64,000 nucleotides of DNA from Candidatus Thiodictyon syntrophicum (GTDB taxonomy: Bacteria; Pseudomonadota; Gammaproteobacteria; Chromatiales; Chromatiaceae), in contig NZ_CP020372.1 in the NCBI RefSeq assembly GCF_002813775.1, forward strand, positions 248,001-312,000, given 5' to 3'. A program made the position numbers and the translations under genes. The notes under the pieces were generated by a model that saw only the letters and a program-made list of their open reading frames with translations, had not been told where the DNA came from and searched no databases. Below, one piece after another: positions 8,703 to 16,445 of this stretch; positions within the stretch are counted from its first letter, which is position 1, and each line of letters opens with the position of its first letter.

Positions 8703-9041
8703 CTAAGGCCGGGCTAAATCTGGAACGGCTAATATTAGAGATTCTTGATGCGATTGCCCTGGGCAGGCCGCGCCGATCTTCGGGAGCGCTGGCCGCGCCT
8801 GTGAGCCCGCCAGACAGTAGGCCCCGCTGGTCACGTAGCCACTTGGACAACGCCCCCGCTTTGCGAGAGCCAGACGGGCCCGGGGGCCGGGGATGCAATA
8901 CTGAGCGCTGGTGCTGTAACCGCTCGGACAGGTGCCAAGCTTGACCACCGGTTGCGGTGTCATGGACCCGTCGGCGAGACTGGCCAGTGGGATCAGCGCT
9001 AACCAACCAAGCCAGCGGCGAATGGCAAACGACGATGGCAT
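8703..9041 (-). CDS. Small secreted protein with CPSGY repeats
   Basis: 112 residues from an ATG preceded by aggaga. The first 24 residues form a clear Sec signal peptide (MPSSFAIRRWLGWLALIPLASLADG). Two near-identical repeats follow, CPSGYSTSAQYCIPG and CPSGYVTSGAYCLAG, each with two cysteines likely to pair in the periplasm, and a third repeat begins (IGAACPG) and breaks off. The function is unknown. The truncated third repeat and unrelated tail suggest the 3' end has been lost or replaced. It stands alone next to the insertion sequence. Confidence 0.65.
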   Translation of the reverse strand: MPSSFAIRRWLGWLALIPLASLADGSMTPQPVVKLGTCPSGYSTSAQYCIPGPRARLALAKRGRCPSGYVTSGAYCLAGSQARPALPKIGAACPGQSHQESLILAVPDLARP

Positions 9042-9198
9042 TGATGGTCTCCTGCGTGCAGTGTTCGGCGAATCATCGGTAGGTACCTCGGGTTTGATCA
9101 TCCGACCGATTCCTCCGCATCAGGTCGCTGGATATCCCAAGCCTCGACGAGCCTTCCCTGAGGTCGCACGGTGGCCCCTCTTTCAATTTTCCGGCTTG

Positions 9199-9465
9199 CT
9201 AGGCCACTCGACCACGCTCCTGTTCGATCTGCGCGTGCAGGGCCTGCGCGGCGGGGTCCTCGCTGACGTAGTCGTACTCCCTGAAGAAATCGAGATAGCC
9301 TGCCTCTTCGGCATAGTGCCCGGCGGCGACCATCTCCCGGGTTTCTGGTACCTGGTCGATGCGGCTCAGCGCGAGAACGGCGAGTTGGCCCTGTTGCCAG
9401 AGGACACCGGCGGAGACCATAGCCCGCATGAGCAAGGCCAACTTCAAGGGCAGCTTAAACATCAT
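9199..9465 (-). CDS. Small protein with hydrophobic N-terminus, unknown
   Basis: 88 codons. Residues 1-25 are hydrophobic with basic starts (MMFKLPLKLALLMRAMVSAGVL) and could be a membrane segment; the rest is acidic and helical (YAEEAGYLDFFREYDYVSEDP). I do not recognise the family, and the ribosome site is weak. It may be a fragment of a longer gene, since the sequence on both sides is non-coding and the region shows other gene remnants. Confidence 0.35.
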   Translation of the reverse strand: MMFKLPLKLALLMRAMVSAGVLWQQGQLAVLALSRIDQVPETREMVAAGHYAEEAGYLDFFREYDYVSEDPAAQALHAQIEQERGRVA

Positions 9466-10161
9466 GATTGGCTCGCGAGGATAATAGGCCTAGCCCAAGT
9501 TTAACACCTGTACTTATTTTTCTCTTAGTTCCATCTACTTACAGAAGATGAAACGGCTGAGTGGCACTACAAGTTCGCCATTCTTTGAAATTTTTGACTC
9601 AGAAAATCATATTTTTCCACTTATCGTGCTCGCTGGTCGCTGCAAGGAGATCAGTTGGTTACGAACATCCGCACTACGGCCGTGCTGGCAGTTATTGGCA
9701 GAGCGTACGTGTTAGACGCTACCACCTACTGCAGCCGGGGCCTAGTCCGCCTGGAAAATTTCATGGCACTACATTTAGAATCCTGAGGTCGATGCATTTC
9801 GAGTCAGAGGCTTAGAGTGCATTCTGGCCGAATATCAATGGGGTCATGTTAAAGATGGGCTAGAAAGTGGGGCGTCAGCTATTTGAAAAAGCCAACGAAT
9901 AGGTGCAAACTGAGCCAGTTTCAAGCTAACCTTCGCCGAGCAAATCGTCCGGAAAGGCTCGGTTCGCATGGTGTATTTTACTGGCGCGACGGGTAAAGGC
10001 ATCGAACAGGGCGTAACTGATCGCCTGCGTAGCGGGCCATGAGACAGATGGTGGATCGCCGTGCGGGATATAGCCGGATACTATAGATCCGGCGGATTCT
10101 GATGTGGTTTGTCCACCGCAAGCCGTAGGCATTAACCATTGTCAGCCACTAGGCTTCGATC
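9466..10161. other. Non-coding AT-rich stretch before the JAMM gene
   Basis: No convincing gene is visible in about 700 bases. Base composition shifts towards A+T here and remains AT-rich through the next genes up to about 12 kb, which suggests acquired DNA. A short open minus-strand frame at 9926-10132 has no recognisable domain and no good start. Confidence 0.4.
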
Positions 10162-10818
10162 ATGACAACCCGCATTACTATTGAAGATCACGTCGTTCCT
10201 CAGCTCCTTACCTCAGCCATTGAAGCATATGAGATTGAGCATCGCTTCCATAGAAATGGAAGAGCGCAAATAGCCGTTGAAACCTATGGACTGCTTTGGG
10301 GTTACGTTTTGCCAGCCCGGAATGACAGAGATTTGTGTATAATTTGCAATATGGCAACAGTTGAGACTTCTGCGATCAGGCATGAAGACTGGGTAATGCC
10401 TAATCCTGAGTCTCTAATAATGAAGCGAGATTTTTTCCAGAGTTACTGGCCTAATATTGAGCTTGTTGGGACTTTTCACTCACACCCATATAGCGGCCAG
10501 CGCGACGTAATAGGCATAAGAGGCTGGCGCGCAAGCGACACAGATAAGAATCATTGGCCATGGTTTCATGAAAATCTTTCGCCCGAGCTACCAGCTATGG
10601 CTCATCTTATAGTTACTATTGCAGCACTTGAGAGAAGGGGATGGGCGCGTCCACAGCGACTCCCTCTAGGTGAAGCAGATACAGGCTTCGTTCTTTCTTC
10701 AGGGTACCGAAAACTTTGGATAAAGGCTTATGCATCTGAAAAAATAGATGAAGAAACCTATGAATGCTCGGAAAACACATTTCTCGATATACCTGCTCTC
10801 TTGCAACGATTCGGCTAA
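10162..10818 (+). CDS. JAB/MPN (JAMM) metalloprotease-like protein
   Basis: 218 residues with a recognisable JAMM zinc site: Glu40 in ETYGLLWGY, His106 and His108 in GTFHSHP, and Ser125-x-x-Asp128 in ASDTD. The interval between the HxH and SxxD parts is longer than the usual 7-10 residues, so the loop is unusual. JAMM enzymes remove ubiquitin-like or sulfur-carrier modifiers; in bacteria they serve sulfur metabolism or ubiquitin-like defence operons. No ubiquitin-like, E1 or E2 gene is adjacent, so the substrate cannot be named. Codon use is AT-richer than the surrounding genome, suggesting transfer. Confidence 0.65.
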   Translation: MTTRITIEDHVVPQLLTSAIEAYEIEHRFHRNGRAQIAVETYGLLWGYVLPARNDRDLCIICNMATVETSAIRHEDWVMPNPESLIMKRDFFQSYWPNIELVGTFHSHPYSGQRDVIGIRGWRASDTDKNHWPWFHENLSPELPAMAHLIVTIAALERRGWARPQRLPLGEADTGFVLSSGYRKLWIKAYASEKIDEETYECSENTFLDIPALLQRFG

Positions 10819-10879
10819 TAAAATGCATGATAGGGATGCCGGCGCAGGAAACTAACAAATATCCCTGCGCACTTGATTT

Positions 10880-11170
10880 CTAAAATAGCCCCATTGCCAC
10901 ATAATCCAATTCATCGACCGGAAAATGATCGTTTTCCGTCCACCCCTCCTCTTTCAAGTCAGAAATTATGTGCTGTCTCGCGACGACACCGACCTCTTCA
11001 CCAAAAATCCTCGTTGCTTCTTTTATTCCAGCTTCATGGTGTCTCACGCGACGGTGGCGCATCCTGTAGCGCTCAGTTCCATGGAGCGCATCAAGCCATT
11101 GATGCACCAGCTCGTAAGGCCGCCCAAACAACTCGATTGATTCTTTACAATGGTCTTCAAATTTTGACAT
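10880..11170 (-). CDS. DUF6915 family protein
   Basis: A compact 96-residue protein with a strong family-like body: HCKESIELFGRPYELVHQWLD, then RHRRVRHHEAG, and a C-terminus DLKEEGWTENDHFPVDELDYV. The many histidines and arginines are typical of the group I recall under this DUF number; the function is unknown. It converges with the JAMM gene (60 bases between stop codons) and lies in the same AT-rich patch. Confidence 0.6.
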   Translation of the reverse strand: MSKFEDHCKESIELFGRPYELVHQWLDALHGTERYRMRHRRVRHHEAGIKEATRIFGEEVGVVARQHIISDLKEEGWTENDHFPVDELDYVAMGLF

Positions 11171-11368
11171 GACATATTACAGAAATGGAATGACTGAAAT
11201 ATCGCCCGATACCGCCGACATTTATGCCGTTACTGAGTATGCAAAACTTCCGTCCGATTCGCCATATTTGTCAAACTCGGGTTCTCTTGCGGAGTGGAGC
11301 GCCTAGCATAGACATGAGGCTTGACGAATCCGGAAAATGCGGGCGCGAAGCCCGCATAATCGATGATT

Positions 11369-11992
11369 TCAGCGGGTTTTATCTAACAGTTCCCGCAACG
11401 CGGTTTCTGCGACCTCCTGCATTTTTCTCGAATCAAATATATTTCCTTGCTGGCTCATGAGGAACGACTTCCCTTTTGTCGTAAACCATCCATCAAATGC
11501 TCCGGGAGTGTTCGCAGCCCATTCCCCCCCAAGGTTCGCATCCTCACTGAGCGTCGGCTCGCCATCTTCGTCAAAATGAGCGAGTAAAATCCTAAAACCA
11601 TTGATAGGCCCCTCGTAGCGTAAAGCCGTGCATATCTGGGCATCCTCGTTTCTCGGGTCCCAATAGTATTGATAAAGAGCATCATGCTTGATTATATACG
11701 GATTTGGCTTCCCGGCCCTATCCATATCGTCTATCGCAATTACTTTTTTGATATCGCAGGCAGATAATCCCGCCCCCCAAACGGCATCCCAAGCATCGAC
11801 GAGCAAGACGGCATAGTCCGTTCTGACGACCGCAGTAATAAGCAAATTATTATAATGCTCGCGTAAACCGCCCAGTTTGATCCCGGGCGGAAGCCAGTGG
11901 TTTGTGCGATCAAAAAGGTCATCCACCATCTGCAGCCGCCCGGGTTTCTCAAAAAAATAATCTTGTACGCTTTGAGGGATGGTGATAGTCAT
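11369..11992 (-). CDS. Hypothetical protein in AT-rich patch
   Basis: 207 residues from an ATG at 11992 preceded by aagagga at good spacing; a longer start at 12043 has no such site. The sequence is soluble with alternating hydrophobic strands (ALLVDAWDAVWGAG, KKVIAIDDMD, ICTALRYEGPINGFRILLAHF) and a C-terminal helix. No signal peptide, membrane segment or catalytic motif is recognisable. It is co-oriented with the Sir2 and FtsZ genes upstream, 177 bases from sir2, so an operon is possible but unproven. Confidence 0.55.
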   Translation of the reverse strand: MTITIPQSVQDYFFEKPGRLQMVDDLFDRTNHWLPPGIKLGGLREHYNNLLITAVVRTDYAVLLVDAWDAVWGAGLSACDIKKVIAIDDMDRAGKPNPYIIKHDALYQYYWDPRNEDAQICTALRYEGPINGFRILLAHFDEDGEPTLSEDANLGGEWAANTPGAFDGWFTTKGKSFLMSQQGNIFDSRKMQEVAETALRELLDKTR

Positions 11993-12169
11993 GATCAAAT
12001 CCTCTTGAGTGAGTAGGAGAGGCCACGGGAATGCAGCAGTCACATGATTATAATTGCTGCCATTACGGATTTATTCGAAACTGAAAAATGAATGTCATGG
12101 TGAAAAAGATGCAATGGGCGCATACCCTCTCAACACTCGGCTGCGAGACAATATCAAAGCCCGACTCCC

Positions 12170-13009
12170 TTAGCCCTTCAGACATTTATCTATCATCCTC
12201 AAGCCCTCCAGCGCCCCGCATACCAGTCCCACATCTAACCCGCCCGACACTCGACATTCGGTCGGGTTGATGCGGATGAGTCTCCCGCCCCAGTCATGAA
12301 TCACATCCTCACTGAAGTGCCGCACCGTGGCAATTGCAGTCCCGGCCCCCAATTCGATGACCACCGGGCACCGCAAGGGCTTCAACCACTCTTGCAGTCG
12401 CTCCAGTTGCTGCAACTGGCGCTCCTCGACCCAGTCGACATCATCAAACATCAGGATGTTGGGCCTAGCCGGACTACCACAATGTGGGCAAGTGGGTAAG
12501 GCGTTAAGTAACTGACACGCCTGCGAATCCACGACGGGCTCAAGGCCTTCGGCCGTCCAAATGGAGTCCCGGCACCGAGACAGGCACTGCAAGTGGTGGA
12601 TGGAGCCGTGCACTTCAACAATTCTATTGGCATCGAAACCGGCCTTCTGGAAGTGTCCATCCACGTTACTGGTGAACACGAACACCCCGTGCCGCATCCC
12701 CTGCCCCCAACGCTTGAGGATATCAAAGCCGGCATGGGGTATAGTCTCCCGGTACAGCATCAGCCGATGACCGTAAAAGCCCCATGCCAACCGGGGATCA
12801 CGCTCAAACGTTGCGGGGGATGCGGCTTCGTAGAAATTGATCCGGGCTCGACCCAACGCGGGATAGGCTTTCCAGAAACCTTCGTTGCCTCGAAAATCCG
12901 GAAGCCCGGAATCCACCCCCATTCCGGCGCCTGCGGCCACGATCAGTGCATCCGCCTGTTCGATCAGGTCCGCTGCGCGGGCGAAATCAGTCTCAAACGG
13001 CATGTTCAT
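12170..13009 (-). CDS. Sir2 family NAD-dependent protein deacylase
   Basis: 279 residues with the classic sirtuin elements in order: GAGMGVDSGLPDFRG (27-41), TSNVDGHFQKAG (113-124), catalytic His134 in VEVHGS, and four zinc cysteines (Cys142, Cys146, Cys174, Cys177). It would remove acyl groups from lysines at the cost of NAD. The zinc knuckle and full length argue for a genuine deacylase rather than a defence NADase, although Sir2 folds serve in both. It follows the FtsZ gene by 80 bases on the same strand and is probably co-transcribed with it. Confidence 0.85.
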   Translation of the reverse strand: MNMPFETDFARAADLIEQADALIVAAGAGMGVDSGLPDFRGNEGFWKAYPALGRARINFYEAASPATFERDPRLAWGFYGHRLMLYRETIPHAGFDILKRWGQGMRHGVFVFTSNVDGHFQKAGFDANRIVEVHGSIHHLQCLSRCRDSIWTAEGLEPVVDSQACQLLNALPTCPHCGSPARPNILMFDDVDWVEERQLQQLERLQEWLKPLRCPVVIELGAGTAIATVRHFSEDVIHDWGGRLIRINPTECRVSGGLDVGLVCGALEGLRMIDKCLKG

Positions 13010-13089
13010 GGTGCGGATTGGTGGCGATCATTATCCGGACCAACGGAATATTGTTGGCTAAGCATCCATAGTCTCGCATAAACACCCCC

Positions 13090-14289
13090 TCAACCCGTCG
13101 GGCGGCGCAGGAAGGCAGGAATATCCTGATAATCAGACAAACTGTTGTCTGTCGTCGAAAATGCTTCCAGGTTCCATCGTATCTCCTTCTCACGCTCGAT
13201 CGCATCGCGTCCAATTGCGGAAATCAGCCGATCATCCAGACCGGTGGCCACGATGGTAACCCGCAACTCGTCCTTCATCTCCAGGTCGCGCCGCACGCCC
13301 ATTACTACGAGGGCGTCATCATCCATCAAGTCGCGAACCGTGTTACCGACCTCGTCGATCTCGTTCATCGTCAAGCTACAGGCGGCAGTGATGGTGATCA
13401 GCATACCCTTGGCCACGGCGAGATCGATAGACTCAAACAGAGGGCAATAAACCGCCGCCTCCGCGGCCTCACGCGCCCGCTCCGGGCCAACGGCGGTACC
13501 AGTGCCAACCATAGCCACCCCCATACCAGACAGCACAGTCGTCACGTCGCCGAAATCGACGCCGATCAAGTCCTGGCAGTTAATCTCGACGATGCTACGG
13601 GTGGCGTTCCATAGGATATCGTTGACATCCTTGAAGGCCCCGCGCAGGGTCAGATCATTGCCGTGATCCGCAAACCGCTTATTGTTCGGAATCGTGATCA
13701 GTGAACCAACATGCTTGATCAGTTCGGCAATGCCATCCTTTGCGATACGCCGCCGCCTACTTCCCTCGAAGGGGCACGGCATGGTCACCGCGGCGACGGT
13801 GAGAATGCCCAGTTCTTTAGCAACCTCAGCCACCACTGGGGCGGCCCCGGTACCAGTACCGCCGCCCATGCCGACGATGATGAAGATCATGTCGGCACCA
13901 GCCAATGCCGCCGCGATGCTTTCCCGATCCTCCAGCGCTGCCTGTCTACCCACCTCAGGATTGGCGCCGGCACCGAGCCCCTTGGTGGTGCCTAAACCGA
14001 GTTGCAAGAGGGTCTTCGCCCGCGCCCCCTTGAGTGCCTGCTTGTCGGTATCAAAGCAGATGAACTCTACCCCCTCAATGGTAGACTCGACCATATGATT
14101 AATTGCGTTGCGTCCCCCACCTCCGATACCAATCACTTTAAAAACAGCAGATTGGTCGTGAGTATCAATTACCGGCACCAAGGGCCGAACCGTCGCGGTC
14201 TGGGTCTTGTCATCGCTGAGGCCCCAGGCGTTGCCCAGGCAGAGGGCGCTACCGGCCCCCAAGCCTTGCAGAAAAATCCGGCGTTTCAT
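13090..14289 (-). CDS. ftsZ: FtsZ paralog with Tat-like N-terminal leader
   Basis: 399 residues from ATG at 14289 behind an agaggagaca ribosome site. The tubulin/FtsZ core is complete: GIGGGGRNAINHM (54-66), GGGTGTG (142-148), PNNKR (201-205), and a T7 loop GVDFGD (243-248) where the usual Asn is Gly but both catalytic Asp remain. The C-terminal partner-binding peptide DYQDIPAFLRR (386-396) is kept. Unlike normal FtsZ, it begins MKRRIFLQGLGAGSALCLG, a twin-arginine-like leader. It is not in a dcw cluster and is followed by sir2, so it is likely a second copy. A GTP-dependent polymer is cytoplasmic, so the leader may be a membrane anchor rather than an export signal. Confidence 0.85.
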   Translation of the reverse strand: MKRRIFLQGLGAGSALCLGNAWGLSDDKTQTATVRPLVPVIDTHDQSAVFKVIGIGGGGRNAINHMVESTIEGVEFICFDTDKQALKGARAKTLLQLGLGTTKGLGAGANPEVGRQAALEDRESIAAALAGADMIFIIVGMGGGTGTGAAPVVAEVAKELGILTVAAVTMPCPFEGSRRRRIAKDGIAELIKHVGSLITIPNNKRFADHGNDLTLRGAFKDVNDILWNATRSIVEINCQDLIGVDFGDVTTVLSGMGVAMVGTGTAVGPERAREAAEAAVYCPLFESIDLAVAKGMLITITAACSLTMNEIDEVGNTVRDLMDDDALVVMGVRRDLEMKDELRVTIVATGLDDRLISAIGRDAIEREKEIRWNLEAFSTTDNSLSDYQDIPAFLRRPTG

Positions 14290-14478
14290 CACGCTGTCTC
14301 CTCTTTGGTGGTCGCCTGGCGCTTGCGTGTCGGCGACGGGTGAGATCGTGGCGTGATTAGACCAGAGGGATGCGTCATTGTTTGTCGGATCGGACGGACG
14401 AGGGCGAGGCATTTACCATCACCCGTCTGGGATGCACTTGTTTCTTGTGCCGCCCACCTTATCCACTCTTGGGACCGA

Positions 14479-14627
14479 TCAAGCACGAGGCAACAAGAAT
14501 CCTGCCTGAACGAAATGCTGATCGAAGGCGAGGGCGGTCGATAGCCCCATTCGGCGCATAACGACAAAGGAGACACAATCGACCACGCAATGACGTATCC
14601 CGTATCGATAAAGACGGACTCAGGCAT
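14479..14627 (-). pseudogene. PIN-domain toxin reduced to its two ends
   Basis: The start MPESVFIDTGYVIA matches the first strand of a VapC-like PIN toxin with its first acidic residue. In the next reading frame it continues as VDCVSFVVMRRMG and AFDQHFVQAGF, the C-terminal signature of the same toxin family. About 90 internal codons are missing and the frame is shifted, so it cannot be active. Its ATG overlaps the stop of the upstream antitoxin-like gene (ATGCCTGA), as in intact pairs. Confidence 0.75.
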
Positions 14628-14853
14628 CCTGTTCGCCGATGATCGAGGTATCGTGATTGGTGGAAAGGTCTGCCGGCCCGTGGATGCGGATCCGGCGCAG
14701 TCGTGCGAAAATGGTTTCGGCCTCGTCGGCGTCCTCGGCCTGGGCGTCAACTAAGACAACGCGCAGAACCCTACCATCCAGTTTTTGCTGGTGCTCCCGT
14801 GGGATGTCGAGAATACCGTCGTGGGCAGTGGTCTGAAACTCAATTGCGTTCAT
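14620..14853 (-). CDS. Antitoxin-like small protein
   Basis: 77 residues beginning MNAIEFQTTAHDGILDIPRE and followed by LDGRVLRVVLVDAQ. The short N-terminal strand-rich part fits AbrB/VapB-type or related antitoxins that precede PIN toxins of the FDQHFVQAGF type. It overlaps the collapsed toxin by eight bases, so it is an orphan antitoxin. ATG at 14853 was chosen over an upstream in-frame start at 15003, which lies inside an intergenic repeat. Confidence 0.6.
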   Translation of the reverse strand: MNAIEFQTTAHDGILDIPREHQQKLDGRVLRVVLVDAQAEDADEAETIFARLRRIRIHGPADLSTNHDTSIIGEQDA

Positions 14854-14935
14854 GGGTTCGACTCTGGTTGATTCATGCGGCCTGGTCCGCCAGCCCCGAG
14901 AATCCGGCGGCTCCTTCGGCGGCGTCGAACCCCGC

Positions 14936-15213
14936 GGCGGGACGGGGCATTCGCCCCGTCCCAAACGTTTATTCCGTCGCCGACCGTTGGCACGAACCCG
15001 CAAGTCCGGAGAAAACGTTTCGGACGGGGCGAATGAGATTGGGCAAGTATTCGAGCCTTTTTTATCAGTTACATAGCGCTTAATCGTGATACGGTTTCGA
15101 GAGAAAAGCGCCGAAAATTGCTATTTTGTGCCGATTTCGCCTCGGGGCGCTGAGCAATCTCTATGATTTACAATAGCATAATACTTTCACAGTCTCGAAT
15201 GCCCCGTCCGGCA
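14936..15213. repeat. Intergenic repeat family B, copy 1
   Basis: Begins gcgggacggggcattcgccc, which is nearly palindromic, then caaacgtttattccgtcg, and later gagaaaacgttt and ggacggggcgaatg. Matching copies lie at 47341-47453 and 52402-52510. Here the right end is split: the closing block gaatgccccgtccgg resumes at 15197 after a 160-base insertion. The last part plus a run of T at 15214-15221 could act as a terminator. Confidence 0.75.
15036..15195. mobile_element. Candidate 160-bp insertion inside a repeat
   Basis: Compared with the copy at 52402-52510, repeat B is interrupted at this point. The word cgaatg occurs at 15030-15035 and again at 15196-15201, as a 6-bp target duplication would. 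The insert is AT-rich, begins agattgg and ends cagtct, and has no ORF, so a non-autonomous element is possible. Confidence 0.4.
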
Positions 15214-15236
15214 TTTTTTTTGTCGCCGGGTGAATG

Positions 15237-15665
15237 CTACCAAAGCCGCTGCACGCCGAAGTGATCGAATAGGGTCTCGTTGCTGACCAGTATCAGTCCT
15301 TCGATCTGGGCTTGGGCGATCAGCATCCGATCGAACGGGTCGCGATGCGCGCCGGGCATGAGTCCGGCGCGGCGTCCATGCGCGATGGTGATCGGCAATT
15401 GCCGAAACGCCTGATCGTCAAGGATCTGCGCGAAGTGTTCGGCGACATGCACTGCGTCGGGGAGTTTGCCGATGCGCACCTTGGTCGCGATCTCCCACGC
15501 GGACGCGGCGCTCACGAACACCACGCGGTGGGCGTCGCCTATCGCCTGCTGCGCTGGACGCGACAGGTCGTGGTCGCCGTCGAGCCACCAGAGCAACGCG
15601 TGGGTGTCGAGCAGCAAGGGCGGCGGTCTGTCCTCAGGTGGCTCATTCCCAGGCACGCAGTTCAT
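15237..15665 (-). CDS. PIN domain toxin, VapC-like
   Basis: 142 codons with a PIN nuclease pattern: LLLDTHALLWWLDGD (first Asp), SAASAWEIATKVRIGKL (Glu), and HRDPFDRMLIAQAQ (third and fourth acidic sites), followed by LILVSNETLFDHFGVQRLW. By family knowledge it is an RNase that cleaves tRNA or rRNA when freed from its antitoxin. The gene overlaps the upstream antitoxin by 23 bases; the true start may be a GTG slightly downstream. It seems intact. Confidence 0.88.
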   Translation of the reverse strand: MNCVPGNEPPEDRPPPLLLDTHALLWWLDGDHDLSRPAQQAIGDAHRVVFVSAASAWEIATKVRIGKLPDAVHVAEHFAQILDDQAFRQLPITIAHGRRAGLMPGAHRDPFDRMLIAQAQIEGLILVSNETLFDHFGVQRLW

Positions 15666-15873
15666 CCTCCGGCAACGGCTCGAAGAAACGCTGGTCGACC
15701 CGGGCCTTACCGCTCAACGCACCGAATTGCCGGCGGCTGGGCCGAGGCGCGATGGGGGTGAGGCGCACGACGGGTGTGCCGGCCTTGGCGATCACGACCT
15801 CCTCGCCACGGCATGCCTGGTCGATGATTTTGGACAGTTGGGTCTTGGCCTCGTGGATATTGACCTGGATCAT
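15643..15873 (-). CDS. Phd/YefM-type antitoxin
   Basis: 76 residues beginning MIQVNIHEAKTQLSKIIDQA, then GEEVVIAKAGTPVVRL, the Phd/YefM DNA-binding fold. It should neutralise the overlapping PIN toxin through its C-terminal tail and repress the pair's own promoter. This is the intact counterpart of the broken toxin-antitoxin pair 800 bases away. Confidence 0.88.
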   Translation of the reverse strand: MIQVNIHEAKTQLSKIIDQACRGEEVVIAKAGTPVVRLTPIAPRPSRRQFGALSGKARVDQRFFEPLPEDELRAWE

Positions 15874-16445
15874 GGGGCTTTTTGACGCCTAGCTAACATT
15901 GATTGGCTAAGTGTAGCAGTCAGACTGGGCCGCGTAGCGATAACCGCAGGGCGTGCGCGCAGCCGGGCCGGTTTGGGGGTCGGCCCGACGGCCGACCGAA
16001 CCGGCTGAAGCCTCGACCTCCGGTTGGTTTCCGGTTTCGGCGCGGCCGCAGGGATGATCGACGGCCGCTACGCCGCTTCGCGCCCATCCACCTGCTTCAA
16101 TCGACACTCCGCCGCCAGCCGCCGCAGGAACTGCTCGGGCGTCAGGGTCTCCCCGAGCAGGATGCGCTGGCGGCAGACGTTGGCGAAGTCACCGGCCGTC
16201 AATCCCTGGAGCGTCTCCAGATAGCGCGCCAGCTCCGGCGCGACCGCCTCGGTGGTATCGTCCAGCGCCTCCCGCGCAAAGAGGGCAAGCCGTTGCGCCG
16301 GGTTCAGCGCCCGGAAATGCAGCTTGAAATCGAACCGCCGCAGGGCCGCCGCATCGATCCCCGCCATCAGGTTGGTCGCGGCAATGAAGATGCCGGGGTA
16401 ACGCTCCATCTGCTGCAACAGCTCATTGACCTGGGTACGCTGTTC

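Noticed and set aside
10162..13009. CBASS or ubiquitin-like defence operon
   Set aside because: A JAMM and a Sir2 gene are present, but no cyclase, E1, E2 or effector gene, and the two are on opposite strands.
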